Source: Neoalteromonas flava
Lineage (GTDB): Bacteria > Pseudomonadota > Gammaproteobacteria > Enterobacterales > Alteromonadaceae
Direction of reading: 5' to 3'
Assembly: GCF_002807685.1 (NCBI RefSeq)
Contig: NZ_PEAX01000009.1
Coordinates: 1-34,391 of the forward strand
Length of the DNA stretch: 34,391 bases
Under the pieces are notes generated by a model that was given only the letters and a program-made list of their open reading frames with translations, searched no databases and was not told where the DNA came from. Position numbers and translations under genes: made by a program. This document shows, in pieces, positions 15,743 to 23,846 of the stretch (its first letter is position 1; each line of letters begins with the position of its first letter).

Positions 15743-16009
15743 CTACTCCTCGTCTACGCCATATTTTTTATCCATCGCATTCATTTTCGCCATGTAGACA
15801 AAGATCAGCGCGACAAACACATAAATAGAACCCTGTTGTGCAAACCAGAAGCCTAATTTAAACCCAAAGAATTGAATCGCATTTAGTTGGTCTACAAACA
15901 AGATGCCCGCACCAAATGAGACTACAAACCAGATAACCAATAGCTTGGCGAGTAGGCCGAGATTCTCTCGCCAATACGCGCTCTTATCATCATCACTTTT
16001 GAAAGCCAT
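15743..16009 (-). CDS. DUF4212 small subunit of the sodium:solute symporter, 88 aa
   Basis: Two hydrophobic segments (about 20-40 and 52-73) with the family signature AYWRENLGLLAKLLVIWF near the start and FWFAQQGSIYVFVALIFVY in the second segment. DUF4212 proteins are found immediately upstream of VC_2705-type symporters and are thought to act with them. AGGAAAG precedes ATG 16009. It is the first gene of a two-gene operon; a candidate regulatory motif lies 68 bases upstream of the start. Confidence 0.93.
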   Translation of the reverse strand: MAFKSDDDKSAYWRENLGLLAKLLVIWFVVSFGAGILFVDQLNAIQFFGFKLGFWFAQQGSIYVFVALIFVYMAKMNAMDKKYGVDEE

Positions 16010-16077
16010 TTTTCTTTCCTCAAACTCGTTAAGTAGATGTTTTTATTTTTACAATTTACTAACCAGGCACGATTTAT

Positions 16078-16091
16078 CGACTTTGGCGTAA
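16078..16091 (+). promoter_or_regulatory. Candidate CrbR operator (copy 1)
   Basis: CGACTTTGGCGTAA matches 11 of 14 bases of the copy at 25893-25906 and lies 68 bases upstream of the DUF4212 start. The operator role is an inference from its recurrence beside acetate genes. Confidence 0.4.
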
Positions 16092-16216
16092 GGAGAAAAA
16101 TCCTTCGCTATCGTTCAAGCCCATAAAAAATGCTTGATTTAAGCCTTGGTAGTTACTTTAGATCGGTGTTAGCAAACTAGAAATGCGACCATGGTCGTAG
16201 GCTTAAATAATCTGCA

Positions 16217-16235
16217 GACACTGTGATAAAGTGTC
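16217..16235. promoter_or_regulatory. Inverted repeat upstream of crbS
   Basis: GACACT-N7-AGTGTC is a perfect 6-bp dyad 28 bases before the crbS start. It could be an operator or overlap a -10 region (TGATAA). It is not a CRP consensus because the half-site spacing and sequence differ. Confidence 0.4.
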
Positions 16236-16263
16236 ATTTGTAAACAAACTGTTAGGAAATTAA

Positions 16264-19200
16264 ATGGTTTTCGGCTGGACCACGCTGGCAATTCTTTACC
16301 TCTTTGGGTTGTTTTTAATTGCGCGTTGGGGGGATAAAAATTCGCCCACTGCTCGCTGGCTAACATCGCATCCCGCGATTTATTCATTGGCGCTAGCGAT
16401 TTATTGTACGGCATGGACATTTTTTGGCGCGGTGGGCCAGGCCAGTCGGGATAATTGGATGTATCTGCCAATATTACTCGGCCCTGTTTTAGTCTATGCG
16501 CTGGGTTACCGCTTTATCTATAAACTCATCGTTGTCAGCAAGAAACAACACATAACCACTATCGCCGACTTTATTGCCTCGCGCTATGGTAAACGACAGG
16601 CAGTAGCGTTGATGGTGACAGTTATCGCACTGCTGGCAACCATTCCGTATATCGCATTGCAGCTGCAAGCCATTGGCACCACTTTTTTACTGTTGACCGA
16701 CTATCGCGATCCTGACCATATTGTCCTGTTGGCCACAGGCTTTATCGCTGTTTTCGCGATTTTCTTTGGCACCAAAAATACCGACGTGACCGAGTATCGC
16801 AGAGGCTTGATGCTGGCCATTGCATTTGAATCCAGCATCAAATTACTAGCCCTCGTGCTCATTGGCTTTGTGGCCTATTTTACGCTTATCAATACGCCAG
16901 ACGTACACATTATAGAAACGCTATTTGCTGGCCAAGCTACTGCCACATTCTCATCCTTTACCTTCTGGGCGCAAACGCTAATGGCAGCGGCCGCGGTAAT
17001 TTGTTTGCCGCGCCAGTTCCATGTGGCAATTATCGACAATTTAAGCCTTAGCCATTTAAAAACCGCGCGCTGGCTGTTCCCCCTTTACTTACTCATTATG
17101 GCCGCCGTGATCCCAATTATTGCATTAGCTGGCACTCACATGTTCGCCAACACCAACCTTGCACCTGATGCCTACGTACTGAGTATTGCCATGGACAATG
17201 GCTCGTTGATCTTGCAAGCATTAGTGTTTCTTGGCGGACTTTCAGCAGCAACGGCAATGATCATTGTTGCCACGCTAACCCTAAGCACCATGTTGACCAA
17301 TGACATTGTCTTGCCACGTATTTTTGCCACCAACGAGCCACAGCAAAACCTCGATTACAGCCGCAAGATCCGTTTTATCCGGCGGATTATTATTGGCTTG
17401 ATCCTTTTGTTATCACTGGCTTATCACCAGCAAATGGCGGGCAGTAGATCATTGTCATCCATTGGGTTGATTGCGTTTTCGTTGGTGATCCAACTGCTTC
17501 CGCCGATTTTAGGCGGCCTGTATTGGAAACGCGGACATGCGCATGGGGTCTATGCTGGGCTATTAGTAGGTTTGATGTGTTGGGTATTGTGGCTAGTAAT
17601 GCCCATCGTCAATAACGAATTTGATCAATTGCATCAAAACGAACTGTTGAGTCAAGGCGCAATTATCAGTCTTATGGCCAATGCCATTGCGTATATCCTA
17701 TTCTCCTTGTGGGCCCCTACCCGCCTGATTGACCGGATCCAAGCAGAAGCCTTCGTATCTCCGACAGATGTGCGAAGTGGTGTTAGCCGCAACCAAAATA
17801 GTAATGTCAAAGTTGAAGATTTACTGACTTTATTAACTACGTTTATGGGCGAAGGTCGCTGTAAGCAATTGGTGGGTGAGTTCAATCGCTCAAGTCCTTC
17901 ACCCGTGCAAGCCCATGAACAACCGAGTCCCGAGTTTGTCAGCTTTTGTGAACGCGCTTTAGGCGGCGTGATCGGCGCTTCCAGTGCGCGGGTGTTAACC
18001 GAGAGTGTAACCCGCGGCAAGAAACTCGACTTTACCGAGGTCATCAACTTCTTTGACGACACCACGCAAGCCATGCAATACAACATGACAGCATTGATCA
18101 CTTCGCTGGAGAATATCGACCAAGGGATCAGTGTAGTGGACAAACAGCTTAAGCTGGTGGCGTGGAACAAACGCTACAGCGATATGTTTGACTATCCCGA
18201 CGGCATGCTTGAAGTCGGCACACCAGTAGCTAACCTGGTGCGCTACAACGCCGAGCAAGGCAATTGTGGTCCGGGAGACATCGAAGAAGAAGTGGATAAG
18301 CGAATGCAGCATCTGCGCGCCGGCCAGCAACATAAATTTACCCGTCACCGTAAAGATGGCAAGGTCATAGAAATGATTGGTAATCCGTTACCGGGTGGAG
18401 GCTTTGTTACGACGTTTAATGACATCACCGGTTACGTTGAAATCCAGCAAGCGCTGGAAGAATCGAACATCGATCTAGAGCAACGAGTGCGCAAGCGTAC
18501 TGAGGAAGTTCACTCGATTAATGCAGAATTACGCCTTGAAATTCAACGCCGCTCGGATGCTGAAAAAGAACTGATCCGCGCCCGCCAAGTAGCCGAAGAA
18601 GCCAATGCCAGTAAAACCCGTTTTCTCGCCTTGGCCAGTCACGATGTATTGCAGCCATTAAATGCCGCCAAACTATATGTCTCTGCGCTGCAGGAACATG
18701 CGCTTGAAGACAACGCGAAAACTTTAGTAAGCAAACTGAATCAATCCGTGAATGCCAGTGAACACTTGATCGGCACATTACTGGATATCGCCAGACTTGA
18801 CCAAGGCGATCTAAAACCCAGCATTGAAGCAGTGGATATTCAACAACTACTCGGGCCTTTACTGGATCAAACCTCGCTCAAAGCCAGTGAAAAAGGGCTC
18901 ACTTTTAGGGCGCGTATTCGGCCCTGCTGGGTTATGGCGGATAAAACCTATTTGTACCGTATTGTGCAGAACTTACTGTCAAATGCAGTGAAATACACGC
19001 AAAACGGCAAGGTTTTGTTAACTGTGAGAAGCTTTGGTAAACAGGTCATTGTGCGCGTGTACGATACCGGAATGGGTATATCAGAAGACCAGCAGCTATT
19101 AATATTCAGTGATTTTTATCGCACCACTAATCATAGTGAAAGTGGCGTAGGTCTTGGCCTGAGTGTAGTGCGTCGTCTCAGCGCTCAGATGAACTGTAAT

Positions 19201-19734
19201 GTAAATGTACACTCGACGTTACATCAGGGTAGTGTATTTGAATTACGCCTTGAGCAAACCGTTGGTAAAACCATTGATACTCCCCGCAAAACTGCAGCGA
19301 ATGCGTCATTTTCTGACCTGCGCGTGTTGTGTGTGGATGATCAGCAGGAGAATCTTGATGCCTTGAAGGTGCTACTTGAACGCTGGGGCGTGCATGTGGA
19401 AACCGCAAACAACAGCGTATCAGCGATTGAAGTGACCCGTGAGTTTAATCCACAAATTGTGTTAATGGACTATCAACTAAGTAGTGAAGAAGACGGACTC
19501 ACACTGATTGAAACCTTGCGCCACGAGTCGAATACTGTCTTTCCAGCTTGCCTTATCACCGCCGTCCGTGAGCAAGCATTGATAGACGAATGTAAGGCCC
19601 ATGGCGTGCACTACATGAACAAGCCGGTGAAACCAGCAAAACTGCGCGCCCTGCTGCAATCGATGACACGTTATATAGAAGAGGCAGGTGTAGTAGAAAA
19701 AGCAGCAACAAACACCAAAACGCAAGAAAGTTAA
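16264..19734 (+). CDS. crbS: Hybrid sensor histidine kinase with SSS sensor domain (CrbS)
   Basis: A 1156-aa protein. Residues about 1-490 form a sodium:solute symporter-like membrane domain, followed by a STAC-like linker (about 505-560), a PAS domain (about 605-725), a coiled coil (about 730-790), HisKA with H793 (SHDVLQPLNAAKLY), a HATPase domain (NLLSNAVKYT, DTGMGIS, GVGLGLSVV) and a C-terminal receiver (about 1018-1140; VLCVDD, D1069 in LMDYQLS, K in MNKPVK). This matches CrbS/MxtR, which with CrbR activates acs in Vibrio and Pseudomonas. No phosphotransfer (Hpt) domain is visible. AGGAAA (16254-16259) supports ATG 16264. Confidence 0.93.
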   Translation: MVFGWTTLAILYLFGLFLIARWGDKNSPTARWLTSHPAIYSLALAIYCTAWTFFGAVGQASRDNWMYLPILLGPVLVYALGYRFIYKLIVVSKKQHITTIADFIASRYGKRQAVALMVTVIALLATIPYIALQLQAIGTTFLLLTDYRDPDHIVLLATGFIAVFAIFFGTKNTDVTEYRRGLMLAIAFESSIKLLALVLIGFVAYFTLINTPDVHIIETLFAGQATATFSSFTFWAQTLMAAAAVICLPRQFHVAIIDNLSLSHLKTARWLFPLYLLIMAAVIPIIALAGTHMFANTNLAPDAYVLSIAMDNGSLILQALVFLGGLSAATAMIIVATLTLSTMLTNDIVLPRIFATNEPQQNLDYSRKIRFIRRIIIGLILLLSLAYHQQMAGSRSLSSIGLIAFSLVIQLLPPILGGLYWKRGHAHGVYAGLLVGLMCWVLWLVMPIVNNEFDQLHQNELLSQGAIISLMANAIAYILFSLWAPTRLIDRIQAEAFVSPTDVRSGVSRNQNSNVKVEDLLTLLTTFMGEGRCKQLVGEFNRSSPSPVQAHEQPSPEFVSFCERALGGVIGASSARVLTESVTRGKKLDFTEVINFFDDTTQAMQYNMTALITSLENIDQGISVVDKQLKLVAWNKRYSDMFDYPDGMLEVGTPVANLVRYNAEQGNCGPGDIEEEVDKRMQHLRAGQQHKFTRHRKDGKVIEMIGNPLPGGGFVTTFNDITGYVEIQQALEESNIDLEQRVRKRTEEVHSINAELRLEIQRRSDAEKELIRARQVAEEANASKTRFLALASHDVLQPLNAAKLYVSALQEHALEDNAKTLVSKLNQSVNASEHLIGTLLDIARLDQGDLKPSIEAVDIQQLLGPLLDQTSLKASEKGLTFRARIRPCWVMADKTYLYRIVQNLLSNAVKYTQNGKVLLTVRSFGKQVIVRVYDTGMGISEDQQLLIFSDFYRTTNHSESGVGLGLSVVRRLSAQMNCNVNVHSTLHQGSVFELRLEQTVGKTIDTPRKTAANASFSDLRVLCVDDQQENLDALKVLLERWGVHVETANNSVSAIEVTREFNPQIVLMDYQLSSEEDGLTLIETLRHESNTVFPACLITAVREQALIDECKAHGVHYMNKPVKPAKLRALLQSMTRYIEEAGVVEKAATNTKTQES

Positions 19735-19787
19735 AGCAAACGTGGTCTTATCAAAAAGCGCATTATTAATTGTTCCAAGTGGGCGAC

Positions 19788-20360
19788 TTAAGTATTGTTT
19801 TTGCTTTCCCAATCTTTTGCACTTAGCATGATAAGGTCACACACGGGATCTTTGACTTCACAATAAGCATCTCTGTTATTTTGGGTATATTTAGCTAATG
19901 AATGTTTTAATCGAGCGTATGCTAAAGCCGTTTCGGTGTGACATTTGAGGTAATCCCTAAACAAAAGCGCATATTTAAAGTTCTTCGCTCCAACTCTTCT
20001 AAAATGAATATTCGCTTTAAAACTCCATTTGTCATTTCTACCTTTTAAATAGATCTTTTTCCATTCATTTTCATCTGTCTCATTCGGAGGCAAATGGTCG
20101 ACACTAAGGTACGCTGCTGGAAAACCAAAAACTTTGAGCTTTGAATTAATTTGATCGCACTGTTCTTCCGATATTTCGTTCACTCCAATCTGAATATCTA
20201 TCCTATCTTTTGAAGGCATATTGAGAATAGAAGTAGAGCCTATATGCTCGATACTAACAGCAGTTTTTCCTAATGAGAGTTCAAGAAGTGATTTGGCTGA
20301 GTTGAATTGTTCTTGCCAACTTTTTTGATACGGAATGATTTCTATTTTGTCACGATTCAT
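19788..20360 (-). CDS. GrpB family (UPF0157) protein, 190 aa
   Basis: The GrpB pattern is clear: an early W/F-rich start (IIPYQKSWQEQFNSAK), the signature SIEHIGSTSI followed by a K-x-x-ID block (SKDRIDIQIGV), then NIHFRRVGAKNFKYALLFRDYLKCH and the terminal YARLKHSLA. The family is related to nucleotidyltransferases and its cellular role is unknown. The usual Pro-Gly after GSTS is replaced by LN here. Base composition is AT-richer than crbS and acs on either side, as in the next two genes, suggesting transferred DNA. It converges on crbS, 53 bases apart. Confidence 0.9.
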   Translation of the reverse strand: MNRDKIEIIPYQKSWQEQFNSAKSLLELSLGKTAVSIEHIGSTSILNMPSKDRIDIQIGVNEISEEQCDQINSKLKVFGFPAAYLSVDHLPPNETDENEWKKIYLKGRNDKWSFKANIHFRRVGAKNFKYALLFRDYLKCHTETALAYARLKHSLAKYTQNNRDAYCEVKDPVCDLIMLSAKDWESKNNT

Positions 20361-20535
20361 TTGAAGGCTTTACACTTATATCAATTGAGGCAGGTTCGAT
20401 CACAGCACTATAAACGTTTTGCCGCTCTATTGGGAATGGGTAGTAGGCACAAAAAGACCACTAGCAGCCCGCCATCCAGACAGATAGCATGGGTAGTTTC
20501 AATCCACAAATAATACCGTGACATGCGTTTTAATA

Positions 20536-21243
20536 TCAGTTGACACTATGCGTTAGTAAGTAGCTTTCAACTTTCTTATCTAGTGCTCTATATGAAGGTA
20601 AGAGCGTGTTCCGTAAAAAGTCAGAATATCCTTCTCCATATGCTTTCTGAGCTGCTAGTCCACTTCTTAGTTTCCCGAGCTCTATTTCTGATTCAATAAG
20701 GAGAGTCTCATTGGTTCTATCAATATAATGATGTCTTGTGTTTCGAAGAATCGCATCGTGATAGGCATCACTGAGATAGGCGTACACGTCGTTTCTATTA
20801 TTTGAATAATCAAATAATTTCGTAATATCGCGGACCAAGTCATTATCTAGAAGATTGACAAGTTGACCATTTTCCAACATCAGTTTGTACACTGACTTGT
20901 TTGGGAAAAAAGTTGGTGTATCGAGGATATCCAGCTTTTGATTGATTCGTGTCACATTATCAATATTCACTGGAGATTCTAAGAGAGCCTCTATCATTTT
21001 CTCCAAGATGGATGACATAGCATCTCTTTTGGTTAATATAATCGACAGCTGCTCTATATCGTCCTTTAGGTCTTGGTGCAGAAACATCAATGATTGATTG
21101 GCACTTATTCTATCTGTTCGCTGGGTGTCCCACTGACCTATAACGACTGCTAAGTAAACGCCAATCAAAACCACGAATATATCGAGAATGAAAGCGCTCC
21201 AGTTCTGATTCCTTATGTGTTGGGCGTAACGGCGGATAATCAT
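20536..21243 (-). CDS. Hypothetical protein with N-terminal membrane segment, 235 aa
   Basis: One hydrophobic segment (about residues 17-38: AFILDIFVVLIGVYLAVVIG) followed by a Q-W and a long, mainly helical soluble part with a coiled-coil look. The pattern recalls the DUF6090-type group (short N-terminus, VVLIGVYLA, then W), but this is a tentative match. It is a single-pass protein, probably with its bulk in the periplasm. The gene lies 15 bases upstream of no other start; its own start is 15 bases before the esterase stop region on the same strand, so the esterase may be its operon partner. Confidence 0.72.
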   Translation of the reverse strand: MIIRRYAQHIRNQNWSAFILDIFVVLIGVYLAVVIGQWDTQRTDRISANQSLMFLHQDLKDDIEQLSIILTKRDAMSSILEKMIEALLESPVNIDNVTRINQKLDILDTPTFFPNKSVYKLMLENGQLVNLLDNDLVRDITKLFDYSNNRNDVYAYLSDAYHDAILRNTRHHYIDRTNETLLIESEIELGKLRSGLAAQKAYGEGYSDFLRNTLLPSYRALDKKVESYLLTHSVN

Positions 21244-21258
21244 GTAGCGCAGCTCACT

Positions 21259-22155
21259 TTATTGAAAATGAGAGGATAGCATATGAAATCGAATAACATC
21301 ATCCATAACCTCTCTCCAAGCAACCCACTTGTGCCCGCCGTCAAAGACTAGATACTCATGGGGTTTATTGTGTTCGAGAAGGTATTTATGGAAATGTTCA
21401 TTGCTGTTTTTGATTGACTTACTTTCCTCACTTCCCCAGGCGAGTAAAAGCGGCAAATCGACGAGATCGGGTCGCTTAATCCAGCTTATGTAAGGGTCTA
21501 AATCTTTGGGCACGTGGGAGCTTTCGCTTTCGATATCACCCCAAATCCGCTCTGTTGGAAGTAACCACATCATGATTGTCCTGCCTAAACTCGACTCGCC
21601 AGGATAACGTTTGCTAATAATTGGACCGCTTAGTGCCGCGACACTACCAAAGGTTTGTTTTTCATAGTAGGCAAATCGCAGTGCGCCGTGGGCTCCCATT
21701 GAGATACCTGTAACAAAACAGGCATCAGGACAGGGAAGTGTATTGTAGGTCTCTGCAACGTAGGGCATTAGATCTTTTACTACCCAATCGCGATAAAGGT
21801 GACTTCCATCGTGCCAGTTTTCCCAAAAACCCAATTCGCCGTCTGGTGAAAGTACGATAACACGGGGGAGATTTCTTTCACTAGCCTCCTTATCTAAATG
21901 CTGCCCGACCTTGTATTTATCAAAAGTCTGGTGATTATCACGAGCGCCGTGCAGTAATAGCATTAGCGGAAGTGATTCATCAGGTGACCAGTCGGGAGGC
22001 GTATAAACGGAATACGACATCACCCGCCCCATCGACGGGCTGTATAATTCTCCGTGCTTGCTGTGTAGTTCGATAGGTTGGCTGGCACAGCCGTATAGAC
22101 TAATAATCCCAAAGTAAAAAAGAGCGCGCGTTACGCCTAAAAAACCTATATTCAT
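21259..22155 (-). CDS. Lipoprotein alpha/beta-hydrolase esterase (esterase D/FrsA-like), 298 aa
   Basis: A lipoprotein signal with lipobox LYGC (C23) is followed by an alpha/beta-hydrolase domain: oxyanion HG in LMLLLHGARDN (about 64-74), nucleophile S152 in GISMGAHGAL and a C-terminal histidine (H275 in DGGHKW); the acid is probably in LAWGSEESKS. The pattern is that of the esterase D / putative feruloyl or S-formylglutathione hydrolase group, here exported and lipid-anchored. The substrate is unknown. It precedes the 235-aa gene on the minus strand by 15 bases and is probably cotranscribed with it. Confidence 0.88.
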   Translation of the reverse strand: MNIGFLGVTRALFYFGIISLYGCASQPIELHSKHGELYSPSMGRVMSYSVYTPPDWSPDESLPLMLLLHGARDNHQTFDKYKVGQHLDKEASERNLPRVIVLSPDGELGFWENWHDGSHLYRDWVVKDLMPYVAETYNTLPCPDACFVTGISMGAHGALRFAYYEKQTFGSVAALSGPIISKRYPGESSLGRTIMMWLLPTERIWGDIESESSHVPKDLDPYISWIKRPDLVDLPLLLAWGSEESKSIKNSNEHFHKYLLEHNKPHEYLVFDGGHKWVAWREVMDDVIRFHMLSSHFQ

Positions 22156-22270
22156 AATGGAGATCGCTTCCGTAATGTTACGTTTTATACACTCGCAGAG
22201 AATTTTAGAAGGAACTGCGGATGAACTTTTCGTCGCATAGACCAGGGCACATGAATAACCAAGTTTAGTA

Positions 22271-22315
22271 CAGAAACAAAAAGACTCAGAGAAACATAGT
22301 GCTACTCTGAGTCTT
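22271..22315 (-). terminator. Rho-independent terminator
   Basis: On the minus strand, AAGACTCAGAG pairs with CTCTGAGTCTT (11-bp stem) and is followed by TTTTTGTTT. It ends the 22341-23063 gene, 26 bases after its stop. Confidence 0.85.
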
Positions 22316-22340
22316 ACGATTATTTTTCACTGGCCTGTTT

Positions 22341-23063
22341 TTAAAACGACGTGCTTAGCCATAGTCTAAAAGTATGGTCATTGGCGCTATTCGAAACGCC
22401 CGCCAAATAACCGAGTTTATACTTGATACCTTCTACTTTACCGCTATACGCTGGCCCAATCGAATGCTCTTGATCGTCAAACGAGCCCATATCACTGACT
22501 TTGCCAAACTCGTTGAACATTTCTACTCCAACACTATCGCCACTGGTCAGCTTATACATTGCGCTAGCGCGCGTTTCCAAGGTAGTTCCACCGCTCGCAG
22601 TGCCACCAAAGTCCCAACCGCCAATCACAATACCTCGCACGCGCCATTTTTCCGATACCTGCCATTGATTGGTCCAGTTAATCGCAAACTTTTCCGGGCG
22701 ACTGCCTTTGCGGGTACGAATATCAAAGCGTAAACCACTATCCCAATTATCTGCACCCGATTTTTTAAAATGCCATAACAACTCAGCGCGCAGATAATCA
22801 TACTCAAAGGACTCATTAACATCGCGAAACTGTACGATAACCCGACCACGAAAATCCTCATTAAATGCCTGTTGATAATGAAAGCGGTGCGCCCAACCAT
22901 CGGGATCGCCATCTTCACCTGGGGTGAACCCTAAGCGATACATGGCTGACTTATCATTCGGATTGATCGCCGGCCCGTGCACTCCCGACGTGTTAGTCGC
23001 GTGCGCAGCATTACTGACCATGATCAGCGCGGCTAACCCGGCTAAACAACGTTTAAACATCAT
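22341..23063 (-). CDS. Putative outer-membrane beta-barrel protein, 240 aa
   Basis: A signal peptide (cleavage near AHA, about residue 22) precedes a domain rich in alternating aromatic and polar residues (WAHRFHYQQAFNEDF, YDYLRAELLWHF, KWRVRGIVIGGWDF) and ends in a phenylalanine (LSTSF), as outer-membrane barrels do. No family named. AAGGAA lies eight bases before ATG 23063 (ATG 23060 is an alternative). It is 121 bases downstream of crbR on the same strand and has its own terminator. Confidence 0.82.
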   Translation of the reverse strand: MMFKRCLAGLAALIMVSNAAHATNTSGVHGPAINPNDKSAMYRLGFTPGEDGDPDGWAHRFHYQQAFNEDFRGRVIVQFRDVNESFEYDYLRAELLWHFKKSGADNWDSGLRFDIRTRKGSRPEKFAINWTNQWQVSEKWRVRGIVIGGWDFGGTASGGTTLETRASAMYKLTSGDSVGVEMFNEFGKVSDMGSFDDQEHSIGPAYSGKVEGIKYKLGYLAGVSNSANDHTFRLWLSTSF

Positions 23064-23160
23064 ACAAGAAGTTCCTTAACTACTAACTCAGAGGAAATAT
23101 ACGCGGAGTATGCCAAATCGGCTTAAAATTGCTATAGGAGTATATCTGAAAGTTTCTACG

Positions 23161-23189
23161 ACTAAGCGTAAGTCATTCGTACGCTTAGT
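23161..23189 (-). other. Perfect hairpin over the crbR stop codon
   Basis: TACGCTTAGT and ACTAAGCGTA form a perfect 10-bp stem with a 9-base loop. The crbR stop codon lies inside the arm. There is no U-run after it, so it is not a standard terminator; it could stabilise the 3' end or attenuate read-through. Confidence 0.5.
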
Positions 23190-23835
23190 GAATGCTGGCA
23201 GGAGGCTCTAACTCTAGTTGTGAAGCGATCAATACGGCTTGCGTGCGATTGTTGATCCCGAGCTTCTTAAATATCGCGGTCACATGGGCTTTAACGGTGG
23301 CTTCAGCAATATCCAAGTTGTAACCAATTTGCTTATTCAACAAGCCATCGCGCATATAACAAAGCACCTTATATTGCGAAGGCGTTAAGCTGGCTACTTG
23401 ATCAGCCAACTTTGAAAAACTTTCATCAACGGCTTCAATCTTGTCGCTGACATTCTCAGGTAACCAAACTTCACCATCCAAAATAGCACTGACCGCCGCT
23501 GCAATATCAGCACTGCTGGCGGTCTTGGGAATAAAGCCCAAGGCGCCAACGCCGACGATTTTAGAAATGATTACAGTATCTTCGGTACCAGACACCACTG
23601 CCACTGGCACGTCAGGAAAAAGTTTGCGTACGTGGAGTAACCCAAACAGGTCCTGACTACCCGGCATGTGGAGATCTAACAACAAGAGGTCGATCTCATT
23701 GTTTTCTAACACCTCAACCGTCTGCGCCAGATCTGACGCTTCAAGCAGGGTCATCTCAGATAACGAGGCTGCCAATGCGCCCTTTAATGCATCACGATAA
23801 AGTGGATGATCATCAGCAATCAGTATCGTTATCAT
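23185..23835 (-). CDS. crbR: NarL/LuxR-family response regulator CrbR
   Basis: A receiver domain (about 1-120) with D8-D9 acidic pocket, phosphoacceptor D54 (LLLLDLHMPG) and K104 (FIPKTA), then a LuxR-type HTH (about 149-205: LTPSQYKVLCYMRDGLLNKQIGY and ATVKAHVTAIFKKLGINNRTQAV). Length 216 aa is typical of NarL-type regulators. It lies 11 bases after acs on the same strand with AAGGAA before ATG 23835, so acs and crbR form an operon. By analogy with Vibrio and Pseudomonas it activates acs after signalling from CrbS; here crbS is about 3.5 kb away on the opposite strand. Confidence 0.93.
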   Translation of the reverse strand: MITILIADDHPLYRDALKGALAASLSEMTLLEASDLAQTVEVLENNEIDLLLLDLHMPGSQDLFGLLHVRKLFPDVPVAVVSGTEDTVIISKIVGVGALGFIPKTASSADIAAAVSAILDGEVWLPENVSDKIEAVDESFSKLADQVASLTPSQYKVLCYMRDGLLNKQIGYNLDIAEATVKAHVTAIFKKLGINNRTQAVLIASQLELEPPASIH

Positions 23836-23846
23836 GCGATTCCTTG

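Larger units (their letters stand above)
16010..16263. promoter_or_regulatory. Divergent regulatory region between DUF4212-actP and crbS
   Basis: About 254 bases without a gene, serving two divergent units. It holds a CGACTTTGG-type element at 16078-16091 and a perfect inverted repeat at 16217-16235. No convincing sigma-70 hexamer pair was found by eye. Confidence 0.7.

Noticed and set aside
16218-16240. CRP binding site upstream of crbS
   Set aside because: TGTGA is present but the second half-site is TCATT at the wrong spacing (seven rather than six bases).
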